A DNA stretch of 64,000 nucleotides from Pseudoalteromonas byunsanensis (lineage in GTDB: Bacteria; Pseudomonadota; Gammaproteobacteria; Enterobacterales; Alteromonadaceae). The stretch covers positions 1-64,000 of the forward strand of contig NZ_MNAN01000030.1 in assembly GCF_001854475.1 (NCBI RefSeq), written 5' to 3'. Made by a program: the position numbers and the translations under genes. Positions 27,084-35,775 of this stretch are shown here, one piece after another. A model generated the notes under the pieces. The model saw only the letters and a list, made by a program, of their open reading frames with translations, had not been told where the DNA came from and did no database searches. The first letter of the stretch is position 1. Each line of letters begins with the position of its first letter.

Positions 27084-28267
27084 TGCGTATCTTGGTTTTA
27101 TTAGTGGCGAGCTTGCTAAGTTTGCCACTGTTTGCACAGCTGAGCTTCAATCAATCTGAAATAAAATTAGTGCACGGCTTATTACAAGAAAAAGCACCCA
27201 ACCTCTCATTGCGCCAAGCACAAGAGCGTTTGTTAGAAAATGCCTTTTTATTTGCACAAGCAAAGCTTCGCCAGCCGGCTATTTTGCACAAGCAATCTGC
27301 GGTTGGATTTAGCAGCGACTACCACACTCGGCGCTTTGCGCTTGTGCTGTTAAAAAGCAACTTTGACCTACCTGTTATCCCGCCACTTGATGACAAGTCT
27401 TTTGCATCCTACACCTCAAAGTGGTTGCTAGATAGTCTACCCAAATATCCAAGTGATAACACTTACTCGCAGCAACAGTTGACACGTCTTGCACGCGTAG
27501 ACTTAACACATTTAGCTGGTGCCCCACTGACGCTTGCAACGCTCATGAGTGAGCAATCAATGCAAAACCGTTATCAACTGCATCAAGGTGAAATTAGTCT
27601 TTTCAAGTCTCTCATCGCTGAACATCGCCGTTTTAACCTAACTATGCATTTACTGGCCGATAAGCTACAAACACAGGGACTATCAAAGCTAAGAATATTA
27701 GAGATAGCTAAAGCAGAATTATTGCGACCCGTGATGCTCACCTATTTTGGCGTGCTCCATAGTATGCATGGTGAGCACAGCATCTATGTCGAGCAACTAC
27801 AAACCAAGATCACACAACAGCAAATTAACGATTACTTTAGAGCCAACAAAAATGACTTTAGGTACATTGACCAGGTACGCTCTCAAGCCGTGCATTTTAA
27901 GGCTAAGGATCAAGCAACACAGTTCTACAATTATGCTAAAAAACACTCGTTTAAGCAGGCGCTGAATAAATTCAAACTCCAAGACCTATTTACTCAAACG
28001 CAAGGAGTGGTAAAACGTCAAAAGCGCAGTTCTTGGACAGAACAATTAGTGTTTAGCTTGATGCCTGGAACTCTATCAAAGCCCGTGAGAACACCTCAGG
28101 GTGAGTGGCTTGTAGCAACCACGCTAGAACGTCACTACACCTACTATCAAGCAAATAGTGAAACCGTTAAGTATCAAGCAAAGATTGCGCTGACCGATGC
28201 TCTGGCAAAAACTGAGTATAAAAAATTAAAAACTAAATGGTTAAGACAACATAAGGCGGCACTATGA
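27083..28267 (+). CDS. Exported parvulin-like peptidyl-prolyl isomerase
   Basis: A 394-residue protein with a signal peptide (about 1-18, ending LFA). The N-terminal half is helical, as in SurA/PpiD-like chaperones. The C-terminal half (about 250-370) resembles a parvulin domain: QQQINDYFRANKNDFRY, a hydrophobic KAKDQATQFYNYAKKHSF stretch, then FSLMPGTLSKPVRTPQGEWLV, the hallmark strand-turn of rotamases. The start overlaps the stop codon of the phospholipase-like gene (TAATG) and the next gene overlaps by four bases. I infer a dedicated periplasmic foldase for the enzyme before it. Catalytic residues of the parvulin site look partly degenerate, so it may be only a chaperone. Confidence 0.7.
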   Translation: MRILVLLVASLLSLPLFAQLSFNQSEIKLVHGLLQEKAPNLSLRQAQERLLENAFLFAQAKLRQPAILHKQSAVGFSSDYHTRRFALVLLKSNFDLPVIPPLDDKSFASYTSKWLLDSLPKYPSDNTYSQQQLTRLARVDLTHLAGAPLTLATLMSEQSMQNRYQLHQGEISLFKSLIAEHRRFNLTMHLLADKLQTQGLSKLRILEIAKAELLRPVMLTYFGVLHSMHGEHSIYVEQLQTKITQQQINDYFRANKNDFRYIDQVRSQAVHFKAKDQATQFYNYAKKHSFKQALNKFKLQDLFTQTQGVVKRQKRSSWTEQLVFSLMPGTLSKPVRTPQGEWLVATTLERHYTYYQANSETVKYQAKIALTDALAKTEYKKLKTKWLRQHKAAL

Positions 28268-28788
28268 AAAGATATCGCTCATGGCTTGTCCTAGGCACTG
28301 TGGCACTCAGTGGGCTAATTATGTGGTTTAATCATGAGCCACTAACGTCCACTCAACATGTGAGTGCTACAAATAAATCTATTGCTGCTGAAACTTCGAG
28401 CGAGGCTCCGCATTCACCAAAGAAACTCGTTGAGCAAAGCCCTGCTGTCATAGCAAAAGCCCAAAACATGGGAGCTGACAAAATCAATATAGACGTCATA
28501 GAAGTATATATTCCTCCTATCGGAGAACCTACGCACACTCAAGCTTATCAAGGAGATTTAAATGACTATGAGCAATATCAAACGTTTGGTGAAGCACAAG
28601 AACGAAATCTAAAACAACAATATATCGACGCCGCCGCTGATAAAATTAAACGCTTAGAAGCCTTATTAGCACGTGGACGTTCTGAAGGCATCACTAAAGA
28701 AGAACTTGCCTTTGCACAAGAGAAAATTGCCGGCATTAAAGCCATGAGTGAGGAACTAAGGTTGGAGCTAGAGGATAATACGCAGTAA
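28264..28788 (+). CDS. Membrane-anchored coiled-coil protein of a three-gene unit
   Basis: A 174-residue protein of unknown family. One N-terminal hydrophobic segment (about 7-23, WLVLGTVALSGLIMWF) looks like an uncleaved anchor facing the periplasm. A Ser/Thr-rich linker follows (about 25-55), then a charged helical region (about 100-170) with coiled-coil character (ADKIKRLEALLARGRSEGIT, EKIAGIKAMSEELRLELED). The ATG overlaps the parvulin-like gene by four bases. The shape, an anchor, a linker and a helical arm, recalls steric lipase chaperones (Lif), but no Lif motif is seen, so a folding role is only suggested by context. Confidence 0.6.
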   Translation: MKRYRSWLVLGTVALSGLIMWFNHEPLTSTQHVSATNKSIAAETSSEAPHSPKKLVEQSPAVIAKAQNMGADKINIDVIEVYIPPIGEPTHTQAYQGDLNDYEQYQTFGEAQERNLKQQYIDAAADKIKRLEALLARGRSEGITKEELAFAQEKIAGIKAMSEELRLELEDNTQ

Positions 28789-28963
28789 TTGCAAGCCAAA
28801 TACAAAGATCTGATATTGGTAGAAGCACTCCCACCAATGAATCATGTCACTTGGAACACTCGCGTTGACACTGGCTAAATTGTCCAAACCAGCCTATACA
28901 TTAAAAAAGATATCAATCAAATAGTTAAATTATCTATGTGTACATTGTTTGGAAGGAACTTAC

Positions 28964-29752
28964 ATGACATCAACTTTGCCCAACTATAAGCAATTACAAA
29001 AAGACCTCTACCCCAATATTGTGGAATATGACTTTCTTAGGCACTACTTCACCGAACGCTTTACAAAAAATAATGACCACCTGCTTAAAAATGGGGGGAT
29101 AGGAAAACGGATCGGTATTAATTTTGGACAAGAAAAAGAACTGATATCTGTTGATATAAAACCAACAAAGGATATCGTTGAGCGATATGGCGACGAGTTT
29201 TGCAATGAAGCACTATCTCACTACGGGAAAGATTATTGGTTAGTTGCTATTTGGCTTGCCATGTATAAAGATTCAACGGGCAATAAACTCGCTCGAGAAA
29301 TCTTGCGAGCGTTTATTAAAACTTGCATTTGCTGTACTTCAAGAGAGCTCATAGCCTCATCCGTTGACGACATCACAAAAAAGAGTATCAAGAGGCTACT
29401 GCCAGATAAAATAAATTTTTATAACATGGTTTTTTCTTCGTCAGAAATATACAAGAATATGCGAATTCAATACCGCGAACAGCTAAAAGCCCGCTCTCAA
29501 GAGCAAAATGTAAGGCAGATAGACAACAGCCTAAAACTTTCCACACAATTAGAAGAGCCCCATTTAAAAGATATATTTGCCGATGCGGGATTATCTGATT
29601 ATACCGAACTAGTTACACTGTCTTCGCATTACGCTAGTAACGAGGAGCTAAAAACAATCACCCGAGCGCTTGCTATTTTTATAAACAATGTAAGTGGAAA
29701 GAGAAAACTTAGAAAAGAAATTAGTGAACTGATCAAAAGAAAAGAGGAATGA
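28964..29752 (+). CDS. Unrecognised soluble protein of a two-gene pair
   Basis: A 262-residue protein without signal peptide or membrane helix. I place the start at the ATG at 28964, which has GGAAGGA at 6 bases, not at the in-frame TTG at 28949. The N-terminal part (1-150) is mixed with aromatic residues (YDFLRHYFTERF, YGKDYWLVAIWLAMYK) and a short CICC cysteine cluster near 122-125. The C-terminus is helical and basic, ending KRKLRKEISELIKRKEE. I know no family with these features. The following small membrane-protein gene overlaps the stop, which suggests a functional pair. Confidence 0.6.
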   Translation: MTSTLPNYKQLQKDLYPNIVEYDFLRHYFTERFTKNNDHLLKNGGIGKRIGINFGQEKELISVDIKPTKDIVERYGDEFCNEALSHYGKDYWLVAIWLAMYKDSTGNKLAREILRAFIKTCICCTSRELIASSVDDITKKSIKRLLPDKINFYNMVFSSSEIYKNMRIQYREQLKARSQEQNVRQIDNSLKLSTQLEEPHLKDIFADAGLSDYTELVTLSSHYASNEELKTITRALAIFINNVSGKRKLRKEISELIKRKEE

Positions 29753-30126
29753 TGCACATGACTGACGCAGACAGTTCTTTGGTAGATTTTTCGAAGCACC
29801 TTCTTATCACGATTTTTGCGATATTCGCTTTCACGTCTGGTGCCTTGCTTGGTGCATCCAACGATTGGGTGAAAGTCCTCTTTACTTTATCACTTATCAC
29901 TTCAATAGTTAGCATGACACTCGGATTTAAAGTCGTGATGATAAAAGTAAATGAACACTTGAGAAGTGAATCCGAAAAATTGCCTAAAAATATCATAAAA
30001 GAAATGCTAAAAGCACTACAGTGGCAATATTACACCTCTATTATGGCCTTAGGCCTGTTAGTCTTTTCTATCATGATTTATTTTTTAACTGAAAACTACT
30101 ATCTCATTTCCGTAAAACCTTATTAA
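29752..30126 (+). CDS. Small membrane protein paired with the gene before it
   Basis: A 124-residue protein with three predicted membrane helices: about 14-32, 38-62 and 90-113. A charged amphipathic helix (about 63-88, KVNEHLRSESEKLPKNIIKE) lies between helices 2 and 3. The start is uncertain: ATG codons at 29749, 29752 and 29758 all follow one AGAGGA; all overlap or nearly touch the stop of the previous gene. No family is recognised. A soluble protein coupled to a short membrane protein is a layout also seen in some sensor-effector defence pairs, but nothing here proves that. Confidence 0.55.
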   Translation: MHMTDADSSLVDFSKHLLITIFAIFAFTSGALLGASNDWVKVLFTLSLITSIVSMTLGFKVVMIKVNEHLRSESEKLPKNIIKEMLKALQWQYYTSIMALGLLVFSIMIYFLTENYYLISVKPY

Positions 30127-30143
30127 AAACAAATACCTTAAAC

Positions 30144-30173
30144 AAAAACGCCGCTCATTTGAGCGGTGTTTTT
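30144..30173. terminator. Bidirectional terminator
   Basis: A 9-bp stem ACGCCGCTC / GAGCGGTGT (one G.T pair), loop ATTT, flanked by AAAA and TTTTT. It lies between the convergent membrane-protein gene (plus) and ibpA (minus). Confidence 0.88.
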
Positions 30174-30224
30174 GTCATTACTTACGTTCAACAACAGTCA
30201 GGGAATCTGTTTGTGACGCAATCT

Positions 30225-30671
30225 TTATTTATTGTCTAGCAGTCTTCCAGAGCCGATCTCGATTTTACGCGGTTTGAGCGCTTCTGGGATCTCTCGCTCT
30301 AGATTAATCACCAAGAGGCCATGCTCTAACTCAGCATTAATGACCTTAACATGGTCACCCAGCTGGAACTTGCGCTCAAAGCTGCGCTCAGCAATTCCTT
30401 GATGAATGAATTTTCTCTCAGGCTGGGCACTTTTTTGTGCTTTAGTTCCAGATACTTTCAAGGTGTTATTTTCCGACTCTATATTAAGCTCTTGCTCACT
30501 AAAGCCCGCCACGGCCATGGTAATTTGATACTTGTCTTGATCTAACAACTCAATGTTATATGGGGGGAACGTGGCTTGTTTGTCTGTGCGAGCCGCTGCA
30601 TCCATTAACGATGCTAAATGGTCAAAACCAATGAATGAACGATAAAGTGGAGATAGGTCTACTGTGCGCAT
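30225..30671 (-). CDS. ibpA: Small heat-shock protein IbpA/IbpB type (Hsp20)
   Basis: A 148-residue alpha-crystallin family holdase that coats aggregating proteins for later rescue by DnaK and ClpB. It resembles E. coli IbpA closely: DLSPLYRSFIGFDHL at the N-terminus, PPYNIELLDQDKYQITMAVAGF, GIAERSFERKFQLGDHVKV and IPEALKPRKIEI near the C-terminus, with the I-x-I tail motif (IEI). The ATG has GAGGA at 7 bases. The upstream 180 bases are AT-rich; I found no clear heat-shock (sigma-32) promoter or ROSE-type RNA thermometer, though E. coli homologues have both. Confidence 0.93.
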   Translation of the reverse strand: MRTVDLSPLYRSFIGFDHLASLMDAAARTDKQATFPPYNIELLDQDKYQITMAVAGFSEQELNIESENNTLKVSGTKAQKSAQPERKFIHQGIAERSFERKFQLGDHVKVINAELEHGLLVINLEREIPEALKPRKIEIGSGRLLDNK

Positions 30672-30854
30672 AATAATATCCTCATAATTAAGCGATATTA
30701 GCTTTTTACTCTTCCTAAGGAACCAGCAAAAAACTATTATTTTATTAAATTCAATTTGTTATATTCTGAAAACCCATTACGGCGTCTTCACTAACTGATT
30801 TATGGCCTGCAAACTCGTTTTCAAGTAAAAAAACTCATAAATTTTATAAAATAA

Positions 30855-32027
30855 TTACGACTTACAAAAAAAGCTTTTTAAAACATAGGTATATATTTCT
30901 TCAGCCATGACTAAATCAGAGATAGAAACATGTTCATTAACTTGATGAATGGAATGGTTGCGCACGCCACATTCAATAACCTGCGTCTGCGGTGCAGCGA
31001 AGAAGCGACCATCGGAAGTGCCACCAGAGGTACTTAATGTAGGATAGTGACCTGTCACTTGATGGATAGCCATTTCGGTCAAAGACAAAAAGCAATTTTG
31101 CTCTTTTACACCCGTATAATATGGCTCACAGGGGCGCTCCCAGACAAATCTCAAATGGCTTTGCCAATCTTCTAGCAACGCCTCAACCAACGCCTTTACC
31201 ATGTCACTTTTATATCCATGACTATAGCGAATATTGAAGGTAACTTCGCATTCACTGGGTACCAGATTATCAACGATATTTGGCACCGTTACCCCCGTTA
31301 CCTGCAAATGCGTCTTAGAACCAGGCTCGTCTTTCCACCAAACTAACTGGGTTAATGCACTAATAATTTCACCAGCTATATGGGCTGCATTAATCGTATT
31401 TTCTGGGTATGCAACGTGTCCAGCTTTACCACTAATTTGTACTCTGCCAGACAATGCCCCTCTGCGCCCATTCTTTATTGTATCGCCCACACTTTTATCG
31501 GAAGTTGGCTCTCCGACCAAACAAGCGTCTAATACAATATGGTGTTGGTTCAAGAACTGAGCGATCCGTTTTGAACCATATTCCGCTTCTCCTTCCTCAT
31601 CAGAGGTTAACAACCAGTAGAATGTTCCCCGAATATTTGGCTGTAAACATAAATGCTCCGTCGCACTGAGCATCGCGGCAATCCCCCCTTTCATATCAGC
31701 CGCACCACGGCCATAAATGCAGCCATCTACAATGTCGCCACTAAATGGACCCACTTGCCAACCTTTATCGTTTGCAGGCACAACATCCACATGACCTGCA
31801 AAGGCCAGACTAGGGCCCGGTGAGAAATAACGTTTAGCAATTAGATTTTTGACTCCCTGCACTTCTTCTAGAAGCAGGATTTCAAAGCCATGCTGATATA
31901 GCTGTTCGCTCAGCCATTTGATCGTACCAGCATCATCTGGAGTCACTGATGGTGCCTGAATGAGCTTTTGAAGCTTCTGTACAGTAGTTAGATTAGTTGC
32001 TGTATTCTCAGCGAGTTGTGGTGTCAT
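30855..32027 (-). CDS. dapE: Succinyl-diaminopimelate desuccinylase
   Basis: A 390-residue M20 family di-zinc amidohydrolase. It removes succinate from N-succinyl-LL-diaminopimelate in lysine and peptidoglycan precursor synthesis. Metal and catalytic residues are visible: His79 and Asp81 in GHVDVVP, Asp111 in GRGAADMKGG, Glu144-Glu145 in SDEEGEAEYG, Glu173 in VGEPTS, and the late His in the NHSIHQVNEH block. The DapE signature STSGGTSDGRF is intact, which separates it from ArgE. It is about 15 residues longer at the N-terminus than E. coli DapE (375). No other lysine genes are adjacent. Confidence 0.92.
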   Translation of the reverse strand: MTPQLAENTATNLTTVQKLQKLIQAPSVTPDDAGTIKWLSEQLYQHGFEILLLEEVQGVKNLIAKRYFSPGPSLAFAGHVDVVPANDKGWQVGPFSGDIVDGCIYGRGAADMKGGIAAMLSATEHLCLQPNIRGTFYWLLTSDEEGEAEYGSKRIAQFLNQHHIVLDACLVGEPTSDKSVGDTIKNGRRGALSGRVQISGKAGHVAYPENTINAAHIAGEIISALTQLVWWKDEPGSKTHLQVTGVTVPNIVDNLVPSECEVTFNIRYSHGYKSDMVKALVEALLEDWQSHLRFVWERPCEPYYTGVKEQNCFLSLTEMAIHQVTGHYPTLSTSGGTSDGRFFAAPQTQVIECGVRNHSIHQVNEHVSISDLVMAEEIYTYVLKSFFCKS

Positions 32028-32165
32028 GCTGTTCAGCCTATATACTCAAACACGTTTATGCTATTACAGCCAGCTTGTGTTGCGATTTCATGGCACTTTT
32101 AGGTCATCACAATGACAACCTCACCCAAAAACACTTTCAGCTCTTTGGTATTTTGACTGAAAAAC

Positions 32166-32179
32166 TTAATCTAAATCAA
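32166..32179. promoter_or_regulatory. Candidate FNR-type box upstream of ompW
   Basis: TTAAT-CTAA-ATCAA differs from the FNR consensus TTGAT-N4-ATCAA at one base. A half site, TTGAT, is at 32216-32220. A likely -10 (TACTAT) is at 32251-32256, which would put the full site far upstream (near -90) and the half site near -40. E. coli ompW is activated by FNR, so the idea is reasonable but unproven. Confidence 0.4.
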
Positions 32180-32301
32180 AGTTTCAAAAATTTCTGAAAC
32201 ATCCAATAGCAAAACTTGATCTAGGACAGTTTTTTTATTCGTCCGAGCCTTACTATTGTCCCATCAAAACAAGATACCTCATATAGGTTCAGGAGATGAA
32301 G

Positions 32302-32952
32302 ATGAAAACACTTAGCACTGCTTTACTTTCAGCATTACTCGTTGCAGCCCCTTTTGCTCAAGCACAATTTAGCGTTAACATTGGTGCTATTAATGTAAAC
32401 CCAAGCAGTACGGCCTCTCATATCGACCAAGATGAAACTCTAGGTCTTGTCGCTGATTCAGACACACAGCTGGGATTAACGTTCGACTATCAATACTCTG
32501 ACAATGTGGTATTTGAACTGGTGGCAGCCACACCATTTTCACATACGGTAGAAGGTGCAGGCGGCCTACAAGGCGCTGAAATCGCTAAGGTAAAGCATTT
32601 ACCACCGACATTACTAGCTCAATATCACTTCTTTGCAGCGGATGCGAAGTTTCGCCCATTTGTTGGCGCGGGTCTAAACTACACCGTCTTTTTTGATGAA
32701 GAAGCAACCAATGCATTGCGTACGACTTTAGGCACTGATGATGTAAAAGTAGACCTAGATAGCTCATTCGGTATCGCACTACAAGTTGGCTTCAACTATG
32801 CGTTGAACGATAAATGGGGCATTCACGGTATGCTTTCAAAAATCGATATCAACACCGATGCAACTGTTTATGCTAATGGAGTTAAAACACTTACCTCGGA
32901 TGTAGAGCTTGATCCGGTGGTGGCAATGTTTGGCGTTAAATACAAGTTTTAA
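32302..32952 (+). CDS. ompW: Outer-membrane protein OmpW
   Basis: A 216-residue eight-stranded beta-barrel with a signal peptide (cut after AQA, about residue 21). Family features: an N-terminal stretch IGAINVNPSS, LGLTFDYQYSDNVVFELVAATPF, PTLLAQYHFFAADAKFRPFVGAGLNYT, and a terminal Phe (GVKYKF). OmpW forms a narrow hydrophobic channel and is linked to stress and anaerobic growth. I choose the ATG at 32302, 6 bases after AGGAG; the ATG two codons earlier touches that sequence. It is transcribed alone, with a terminator behind. Confidence 0.93.
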   Translation: MKTLSTALLSALLVAAPFAQAQFSVNIGAINVNPSSTASHIDQDETLGLVADSDTQLGLTFDYQYSDNVVFELVAATPFSHTVEGAGGLQGAEIAKVKHLPPTLLAQYHFFAADAKFRPFVGAGLNYTVFFDEEATNALRTTLGTDDVKVDLDSSFGIALQVGFNYALNDKWGIHGMLSKIDINTDATVYANGVKTLTSDVELDPVVAMFGVKYKF

Positions 32953-32984
32953 TAGACCTTTATACAGTTACTTTACTCAGCCCT

Positions 32985-33009
32985 AAAGGCCACACTAAGT
33001 GGCCTTTTA
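32985..33009. terminator. Bidirectional terminator
   Basis: AAAGGCCAC / GTGGCCTTT, 9-bp stem with a 5-base loop, between ompW and the convergent thioesterase gene. Confidence 0.88.
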
Positions 33010-33540
33010 TCATTTGTTATTTACTTTCTTTTCTTCAAGCATCGCCTTCCAGTGCATGATTTCTGTCGGCAAAATTGGGGCTTGACCATCAAAGCCTGCC
33101 ACGTCCAGCATTTCCTGAACACTTACTATCCCCTTCTTCTTACGAAACACACCGCGAACATATGCTATGGCATGTAACCCTCGTTCTGAATGAAACTTTT
33201 GCTCAATATAAAAGTACTTATGATCCCAGCCCACCAACCGAGTGGATACACTAAATGACTCAAACGGTTTAATATCTTTTATATATGTGATCGCCGTAGC
33301 ATTGACGATGGGAAACCAGCGCTTTTTCATAACCGCAGAAAACAACCCAATTCGCTCAGTCATCCAAGTTCTTGCCAGGTCCATAAAAGCCAAATAACGC
33401 GAGTTGGTCAGGTGCAAGTTGATATCGCAGTCACTCGGCAATACTCGAAAACGACATTCAACCGTATCTAGAAGTTTTTGATAGTCTTTATTTTTTTTAA
33501 TTTTCCAAAACAGCAGCAACAATCGAAAATATAAATTCAT
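33010..33540 (-). CDS. Hotdog-fold acyl-CoA thioesterase-like protein
   Basis: A 176-residue protein of the 4HBT/THEM6-like thioesterase group. The core reads RFRVLPSDCDINLHLTNSRYLAFMDLAR, the pattern of hotdog enzymes where an Asp and the NxH/NxR loop shape the active site, followed by the beta-strand pair SVSTRLVGWDHKYFYIEQKF. The N-terminus has a hydrophobic/aromatic stretch (about 1-14), which may attach it to the membrane. It probably cleaves a long-chain or aryl acyl thioester; the substrate cannot be read. It stands alone. Confidence 0.8.
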   Translation of the reverse strand: MNLYFRLLLLFWKIKKNKDYQKLLDTVECRFRVLPSDCDINLHLTNSRYLAFMDLARTWMTERIGLFSAVMKKRWFPIVNATAITYIKDIKPFESFSVSTRLVGWDHKYFYIEQKFHSERGLHAIAYVRGVFRKKKGIVSVQEMLDVAGFDGQAPILPTEIMHWKAMLEEKKVNNK

Positions 33541-33665
33541 ATACCATGGTCCAACCAGTTGTTATTAGAACTGAGTCTAACATAGAACATGTACTGAACA
33601 AGAAGTACTTGCCATCTTAGTGTTGCTCAACTAGTCTTCAAAAAAAGTCTATAAAATTGTTCGAG

Positions 33666-34166
33666 ATGAAAAAAAACTATTATATTTGTACAATTCTAGG
33701 GGCCTTTAGCCTGTTATTTTCCAACCTGAGTTTTGCCGACTTCGACTACCCAGGTGAGGGGACGCTTCGCTACCCAACTGGTGCTGAAAAGCCCTTTTCC
33801 TTCGGGTTTTCTTGGCAAAATAAAACTAAGCGATTCCGTATTGGTGAAAAAAGCTACGAAATGGAAGAGCTTCCAGAGTCTTATTCCATCGCTATCACAT
33901 TAAGCAAAGATGAAAGCAAAGTCTGGATCCAAGAATTCAATAAAGGATTCATTGAAGGTTTTGACTGGCAGCTTGGTAAACATAAGCTATCGCTTCACAA
34001 GCAAGACTTTAACAACAACGTTATAGGTAATTATCTATTGACGTTTAATAACGTGGATTACTTCCTGGCTAGAAGTAATGTGAGTATTGAAGTTTCTTTT
34101 ACCACTGATGGTATCGATAACGTTAAACTAGATGGTGTGACCAAAGATATGGGCATTAGAAAATAA
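33666..34166 (+). CDS. Small exported protein of unknown function
   Basis: A 166-residue protein starting at the ATG at 33666; the longer frame begins with a TTG and has no ribosome binding site. A signal peptide (about 1-25, ending SFA) precedes a mostly beta mature part with no cysteine and no enzyme motif. Recurring features are Trp/Phe-rich strands (FSFGFSWQNKTKRFRIG; GFIEGFDWQLGKHKLSL). No family is recognised. A stem-forming inverted repeat overlaps its stop codon. Confidence 0.55.
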   Translation: MKKNYYICTILGAFSLLFSNLSFADFDYPGEGTLRYPTGAEKPFSFGFSWQNKTKRFRIGEKSYEMEELPESYSIAITLSKDESKVWIQEFNKGFIEGFDWQLGKHKLSLHKQDFNNNVIGNYLLTFNNVDYFLARSNVSIEVSFTTDGIDNVKLDGVTKDMGIRK

Positions 34167-34171
34167 TGCCC
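34151..34171 (+). terminator. Possible terminator hairpin over the stop codon
   Basis: GGGCATTA / TAATGCCC, 8-bp stem with a 5-base loop, covers the stop codon at 34164-34166. The tail is only ATTTAG. A second short inverted repeat (TAAGGTA / TACCTTA, 34185-34204) overlaps the end of tyrR. Confidence 0.4.
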
Positions 34172-34194
34172 ATTTAGATGTACCTAAGGTAACT

Positions 34195-35751
34195 TTATAC
34201 CTTAACTGTTTTTCTATTGATGCCATATTCACGTAGCTTATTAGCTACAGCAGTGTGACTCAACCCTAGGCGCTTCGCTAACTGACGAGAGCTTGGGTAC
34301 GCTGGATAGAGTTTACGCAACAAGGTCGCCTCAAAGCGCTTTACCGCCTGCTCCAATGAACCTTCAAAGTCAGACTCCAAATAACCTAAATCGTGAGTAA
34401 ATGTAGGCAATTGCATATGCTCAACGCGTAGCTCTTGATCATCAAGTAATGATACCGCTCGGTAAATTGAGTTTTCTAACTGGCGAACGTTACCAGGCCA
34501 TGGATATTGCTCCAAAAACTCTAAACAATCCTCTGATAATTTCGGCGCCGGATGACCATTTTGCTGTGCATATTTTTGAATAAAGTGCTCAGCCAACGGA
34601 CCAACATCCGCTTTTCTATCGCGTAATGGCGCAATTTCTAGCGTTAATACGTTGATGCGATAGTAAAGGTCTTCTCTAAAGCTCCCTTCTTGAACCATTG
34701 CGGGCAAGTCTTTCTGAGTGGCAGCGATAATACGAACGTTCACTTTAACTTCGTTTTCATCGCCGACTTTACGAAATGTGCCATCTTGCAAAAATCTCAA
34801 CAACTTAGTTTGTAGCTGCTTTGACATCTCACCAACTTCGTCGAGAAATACAGTCCCACCATCGGCTTGCTCTAACACACCTCGCTTTGGTGCCGCATTA
34901 TCTTCATAGCCTGCATATCCGAATAGTTCAGATTCAGCCACATCATCCGGTAATGACGCACATGATAGTGCAATAAATGGCTTGAGTGAGCGGTTTGAGG
35001 CGTAATGACATGCTCGCGCCAGTAACTCTTTACCTGTTCCTGTTTCACCTGTAATTAAAATAGGCGCTTCAAGCTGGGCCATTTTTCGTGCTTCACGTAC
35101 AACTCTGCGCATCGCTGTACTATGGTTATGGATGGTTGCAAAGCTTTCTTGTCCATAGCGGCGAAACGCACTCACCTGCTGACCAAGACGGCTTTGTGAT
35201 TTGATATTGATCACAGCTCCAGCCAACACATCAGCATCATTCCCCTGTGGAACTGAGATTGGCAATATGTCCGCAATATAGTCCTCGCCGCTCACTTCGA
35301 CACGTGTGGTTTGACCGAGCACTTCTTTACCTTCCAGCCAACGTGTAAAGTTAAAGCCTTTCAATAAATTATTGATATTGGCACCAATAATCTCCGACTC
35401 AGGCTGGTTTAGGTCCTTGCACGCTGCATCATTACAATGACGTACCCAACCTTTCGCATCAATCGAAATGACGCCGTCGGGGAGCGCACTTAACAGAGTA
35501 TATAACTCGTTATGCTCACGCTCAGATGGTAAAAAAGCCGTTGTTCTAACGTCCTCTACGCCATCAATCAACCTTATTTCAGGCATGATTTTTTGAAACT
35601 GTTCAAACTCAATGGGCGGAAAACTAACGTACATTCGACAATTTACCGAATCTACTTCTATACCTTTCAAATCAACCTGGTAACTGACCAAGATATTGAG
35701 TATCTCTTGGGCAATACCAATTCGGTCAGCACAATGAATTTCAAGACGCAT
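34195..35751 (-). CDS. tyrR: Aromatic amino acid regulator TyrR
   Basis: A 518-residue regulator (E. coli 513). Order: an ACT domain (1-75; MRLEIHCADRIGIAQEILNIL), a PAS domain (about 80-190), a AAA+ ATPase domain (about 205-430; GETGTGKELLARACH, FLDEVGEM) and a C-terminal helix-turn-helix (about 480-518; SRQLAKRLGLSHTAVANKLR). The sigma-54-contacting GAFTGA loop is absent, as in TyrR, so it works with the usual sigma factor. I use the ATG at 35751 with GAGGA at 5 bases; a GTG further up adds eight residues outside the family. It would control aromatic amino acid synthesis, transport and here probably tyrosine catabolism, since a TyrR-box candidate precedes hpd. Confidence 0.95.
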   Translation of the reverse strand: MRLEIHCADRIGIAQEILNILVSYQVDLKGIEVDSVNCRMYVSFPPIEFEQFQKIMPEIRLIDGVEDVRTTAFLPSEREHNELYTLLSALPDGVISIDAKGWVRHCNDAACKDLNQPESEIIGANINNLLKGFNFTRWLEGKEVLGQTTRVEVSGEDYIADILPISVPQGNDADVLAGAVINIKSQSRLGQQVSAFRRYGQESFATIHNHSTAMRRVVREARKMAQLEAPILITGETGTGKELLARACHYASNRSLKPFIALSCASLPDDVAESELFGYAGYEDNAAPKRGVLEQADGGTVFLDEVGEMSKQLQTKLLRFLQDGTFRKVGDENEVKVNVRIIAATQKDLPAMVQEGSFREDLYYRINVLTLEIAPLRDRKADVGPLAEHFIQKYAQQNGHPAPKLSEDCLEFLEQYPWPGNVRQLENSIYRAVSLLDDQELRVEHMQLPTFTHDLGYLESDFEGSLEQAVKRFEATLLRKLYPAYPSSRQLAKRLGLSHTAVANKLREYGINRKTVKV

Positions 35752-35775
35752 TTGTTCCTCAAAAAGGGGTAGCAC

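Noticed and set aside
30672..30854. Heat-shock promoter or ROSE-type thermometer before ibpA
   Set aside because: Searched for sigma-32 hexamers and for a UUGCU element pairing with the ribosome binding site; only loose matches were seen.
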